From positions 55,140,297 through 55,204,296 of the forward strand of contig OW028574.1 of NCBI GenBank assembly GCA_932294295.1: a DNA stretch of 64,000 nucleotides, in the 5' to 3' direction. Origin of the DNA: Alitta virens. Taxonomy: Eukaryota > Annelida > Polychaeta > Phyllodocida > Nereididae. The notes under the pieces were generated by a model. That model had not been told where the DNA came from and made no database searches. It was given only the letters and a program-made list of their open reading frames with translations. The position numbers were made by a program, and so were the translations under genes. Positions 49,648-64,000 of this stretch are shown here, in pieces. The number at the start of each line of letters is the position of its first letter. The stretch's first letter is position 1.

Positions 49648-49893
49648 ACTCCAAACATATATCCCTAGACTATTACAACTTGGTTCATATTAGTCCATTG
49701 GTCATGTAAATGCTTCCATATATGTATTCTTTATGGCATGACGCCTGACAGCTGGAGGCGGGATCCGCGGGAACCTCCCCCTTTTTGCTGCAGCAGCTGA
49801 GCACAGATTTTTGTACAAGTGGCTCCACCTACAATTGTGTGTTAACGAAAGGGGGCGCTGGAGTATGCAATCCAGTTCGGCGAAGAAGAAAAC
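49648..49893. promoter_or_regulatory. Bidirectional promoter between channel and gephyrin
   Basis: Only 246 bp separate the two divergent start codons, so both 5' UTRs and core promoters must overlap or abut. The block is GC-richer on the gephyrin side (GGAGGCGGGATCCGCGGGAA, an Sp1-like GGCGGG) and contains CAGCAGCTGAGC, an E-box type site, and ACGAAAGGGGGCGCTGG just above the gephyrin ATG. No TATA box sits at the expected distance on the gephyrin side. Promoter function is inferred from position. Confidence 0.6.
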
Positions 49894-60688
<10,795 letters not shown>

Positions 60689-61374
60689 GTAGGTAGGCAG
60701 TTGTATACTTCTTAACCCTCAGTGAATCTTGTAATATTGAATATGTTGATTCAAATCTAAAGTTGGAATATGTCCAAGATATTGGACTTAAAGAGTTGGA
60801 CTTACATTTCGAAAATGCCTGATTTGCAGAAGAGTTCATACTAATCTCCATCATTCAACCATGGAGTATCTCTTTTGTTCACCTGCTGTATAGGCCTATG
60901 CCATTAAAACACTACTAATACCACTAATATGTGCTCAGTTAATCAAATAATTAATATATAAATGAATTTGAAGTAAAGATGCTTTTTGAGGTATTAATAC
61001 AAAACATATTGACGAATAAAAAAAACTAAACTTATCACTTTGTTTATGATGTATTAAATATTGCACATTACATTTGTGAGCAATCACTCAACATTGAAAG
61101 CCTTAGCAGTTTAGGGTAGATAGACAAGGTATACTCGATAATTTTTTGAAATTCCTTGTGTTGTCTTAAAAGTCACCATCCCGTGTCAGCAGAAAATCTC
61201 GTGCAATTACGCAGCAGTTGCAATTTTGGGAACCACACTTCCAGAACTGTATATGGAGATGGATAGAAATGATGACAGAGTTACATTGTCAAAACCAAAA
61301 AATTAAAGCACATCATTTTCTCCAAGCATTCCATAACAAATTTCCAACTTGAATAATGAAAAGTTGAGCTCAAG

Positions 61375-62548
61375 AAGTCACCGGAAAGCCTGGCAGGGAG
61401 GCAAACGTGAAACATTTTGACTGGTCTGCTCTCGGTGGTAGAAGCATAACACTCCCACAATATGTCAAGCCAACAGAAATTCACAAGTAAGTACATTGTG
61501 AGAAATATTAGTCATGTTTATTTTCAACTCTTTAAAACTGGTACTTCAGTATTACTTTTACAATCCTCCATTTGCACAATAAAATACATTTGTACATTTT
61601 TATTTTAACAATAAAAAAAGTGTGAAAAAGTGACAGGACAAACCCACCCTCTGAAAAAAGGCCCATGTAAATTATAATGAAATGGTATCTCATATATGCA
61701 TAACTGTCTGCTTTTGCCACAGAAATTGCAAAGCAGCTGAATTTTACCACTGGCAAGTGGCTTGTCTTGCAGAAGCTACCATATTTAACAAGCTGGGAAT
61801 ATCAGCATTAACAATCTTTAGTACACATGCTTGGTGGGACAAATTATAAGTGGCAAAGACAACATTTTGGCTGGTGCTTAATATATAAGTTTTTTTCCCA
61901 TTAGATAAGATTGCTTTCATATTGAAGTCAGTGTCTGCTGCTCCAAATTAAATTTAAATTGGTTGCTGTGTCAGATTTGTTCTGCCCAGCTGCTCCAATT
62001 GAAGCATAGTTGGTTGCTCAGTTTTTAATGTTGGACTAATGGTTAAGTTCCCACTGCAATCTTTTGGCACACATTTCGAATATTTTTTTTCTTCTTTTTT
62101 TTTAATCTCCATGTACCATTTCTTTAGTAATGCAGTAACATGATGCATCATTACCTTTAACCTTTTTAAACTGTTGAAAAAAGATCTTTACAGTGCCTCT
62201 TTTGACTGACTAGTAATGAAAAGCTGTTTTTAATGTATTGTTTGGACACAAAGATGGATGTGTACAATTGCGTGTATTTTTTAGCTCTTAAATTGCTTTG
62301 TTTCATTTCAGGTGAGCACTGCTGGACAGAACAAGTTTAAAAGACATCCGATGCATGTGATTTGTATTTACACCAAAGATTTTACGAACAAAAGCGATGT
62401 TTATGAAGTAGCAGATAAGCTTCGTAAACTTGGAATTGAAGGAACTTTGAAATATAAGCCAGATATTTACACATATCTTGGCATTTATGTTCAAAACCCT
62501 TGGGGAATCAATCCCGTTATATACACAAGCAGAAAACCTATCACCTGA
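61375..62548 (+). pseudogene. C11orf68: C11orf68/UPF0696 (DUF1917)-like gene inside gephyrin intron, possibly decayed
   Basis: The terminal exon 62312-62548 (acceptor TTTCAG, stop TGA) encodes VSTAGQNK, HVICIYTKDFT, ADKLRKLGIEGTLKYKPDIY and TYLGIYVQNPWGINP. This matches the conserved C-terminus of the UPF0696 family, whose function is unknown. Upstream, 61375-61486 (FDWSALGGRSITLPQYVKP) and 61723-~61755 (IAKQLNFTTGKWLV) join in phase and match the family's WEAL..GRPIT and GKWLM region in order. The segment that should follow, with a conserved W, is represented near 61828 by HAWWDKL, but an in-frame TAA and missing splice signals interrupt it. Either an exon escaped me or the gene is broken. 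It has introns, so it is not a processed copy. The N-terminal third was not found. Confidence 0.65.
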
Positions 62549-64000
62549 ATGATGATAATAATGCTGCAAATAGATTTTTTGTCAAGGCAATGACAAATGC
62601 CATTTGTTAGGATTGCAACTCTGGTTAATTTGCCTGCACATTTTTGTGCTTGAATCTTTCCATCTAACTGTAGATTTACACTTGGGTGGTTCTTACAGGT
62701 GACAGTCACTGTGTGTATTGTGTAAACATGGATCTTGTCTTGATTTGTCTCAATTCTGTGTAACATATTATTTTGATTTGCAGTTATAATGGCACTAGAA
62801 TTTTTTGGAAAAAGCAGGGGGGGGGGGGGGGGTTTCACCAAACGACAAAAAGAGAGAGTGGGAGGGGTTGACAAGTATTTTTATATCTTAATTTAGGAAG
62901 AAAAGCGGGGATCTGTCAAAAACATGTATAGGGGGTGGGGTCTGAAAATGTCCTGCCAACCCCCCTCTGGTTTAAATGGAACAGCCCTAAGCATTCAAGG
63001 ATTAGGGGGGGATTAGCCGCCACTGTCCATCTTGATCATAGACAAAACACATTCTGTCTCAAAGATCCAAAGTTTCGCGTGGTTTAGGTATCATTAACAA
63101 AGCTAAGAAAGTAATGAATTCATCAACCCCTGACTACACTATTATAGCTATGGCGTATAAATTTGGGGTAAAGCAGCAGATGTCTCACCACTATATAAGA
63201 TACAGAAAAGAATTGTTAGATACATACCTTCATCTCCGCTTCGTACAGAATCTTTATTTAAACCACTGGATATACTTATTTTATCGATATATATAAAGTA
63301 ACAGTATGTGTATTTATGTTCAAATATGTAAAGGATATGCTTCTAGGGTTATTAAAGAACTATTTGGGAGAAATTATAATGTTAGAGTGAATACTAGGCA
63401 GAGACATAAATTTAAAATTTCTAGGTTAACGACATAGATTAAAAAACTACCATATTGTAGAACACAAATTTTTCAATATACAATAAGCAAAATGATAAGA
63501 TATCAAGGTGTGAAAAAGTGGACTGAAATATGTCAAAAATGTAACTGTCTTTGCTGTGTCCATACATTTAAAAACAATATAAAGAGGTTACTTTTGAACA
63601 CATATTAGAATAGCTGTTCTATTACTTAATATCCATGGTCAAATCTCAGATGTGAAACCAGCCATCTTAATTAGTTTTTTAGTTGATTTTTACTATATAT
63701 ATTTTTCTTTCTTTTTATTTTTCCTTTATTTTATTTTATTCATTATTTCAATACTGCACTGTTTAAACAATAAAACCAAAAATTAGACTTTTTGTGGAAT
63801 TGATATTAGACCAAGTGTTAATGGCAATCATCAATGACCAAATGAGAATTGTACTGTAATACATAATATGTGGGAATTCAAATGCTATATTGTAATTAAT
63901 TAGTTATGGTTAATGTAAAATTGTTATATCATATTGATAAAAGCCACGTATGACTTTTGGCTTTCAGGCTGCCAGATGAATCTGTATGTATAATTATGAT
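62549..64000. other. Gephyrin intron tail without further exons
   Basis: A 15-G run at 62817-62832 and two G-rich patches stand in otherwise AT-rich sequence. AATAAA at 63768 (AAACAATAAAACC) may end the C11orf68-like transcript. I see no E-domain exon of gephyrin before the window ends. Confidence 0.45.

Overview
The window is nuclear DNA of an AT-rich, intron-bearing animal. Genes are split by introns with GT/AG borders, coding exons stand out as GC-richer islands, and tRNA-derived SINEs, a LINE fragment, several MITE families and long microsatellites fill the spaces. An intact two-pore channel argues against flies and nematodes, which lack that family. The gene set fits a marine invertebrate or basal deuterostome, but the sequence does not let me name a species. 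All exon models were made by eye from splice signals, reading phase and family motifs.

Left part (1-32 kb) is gene-poor. It holds at least ten copies of one SINE family, several foldback elements, a LINE 3' end near 14.4 kb and pentanucleotide and tetranucleotide arrays (24.0-24.3 and 29.2-29.95 kb). A chain of plus-strand exons between 20.4 and 29.2 kb (phases agree within two blocks, ending in a stop codon) looks like the 3' half of a real gene that I cannot identify. Isolated candidate exons lie at 2.5, 5.9 and 15.3 kb.

Centre (32.7-49.65 kb, minus strand) holds two complete genes in tandem: a five-exon KLHL10 orthologue (605 aa; BTB, BACK and six Kelch blades) and a 19-exon two-pore cation channel (771 aa by the phase-checked model). 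The channel's second intron carries a decayed LINE bracketed by inverted arms and a 12-bp minisatellite. Another intron carries a ~600-bp terminal-inverted-repeat element.

Right part (49.9-64 kb, plus strand) starts 246 bp from the channel's start codon, in divergent orientation, with gephyrin. Seven phase-consistent exons encode the whole MogA-like G domain. The next exon can be chosen in two ways. One route goes to 60274 and 60557, which give the short linker and the start of the MoeA-like E domain; the rest lies beyond the window. The other goes to 53721-55272 and 55488-56551, which fuse the G domain in frame to ~870 residues with an unfamiliar Cys/His cluster and basic and acidic tracts, ending in a stop and a 2.5-kb 3' UTR. 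The first of these exons is open for 228 codons before any ATG, so it needs an upstream coding exon. This locus is the most unusual thing in the window. A C11orf68/UPF0696-like gene, possibly decaying, sits inside the following gephyrin intron.
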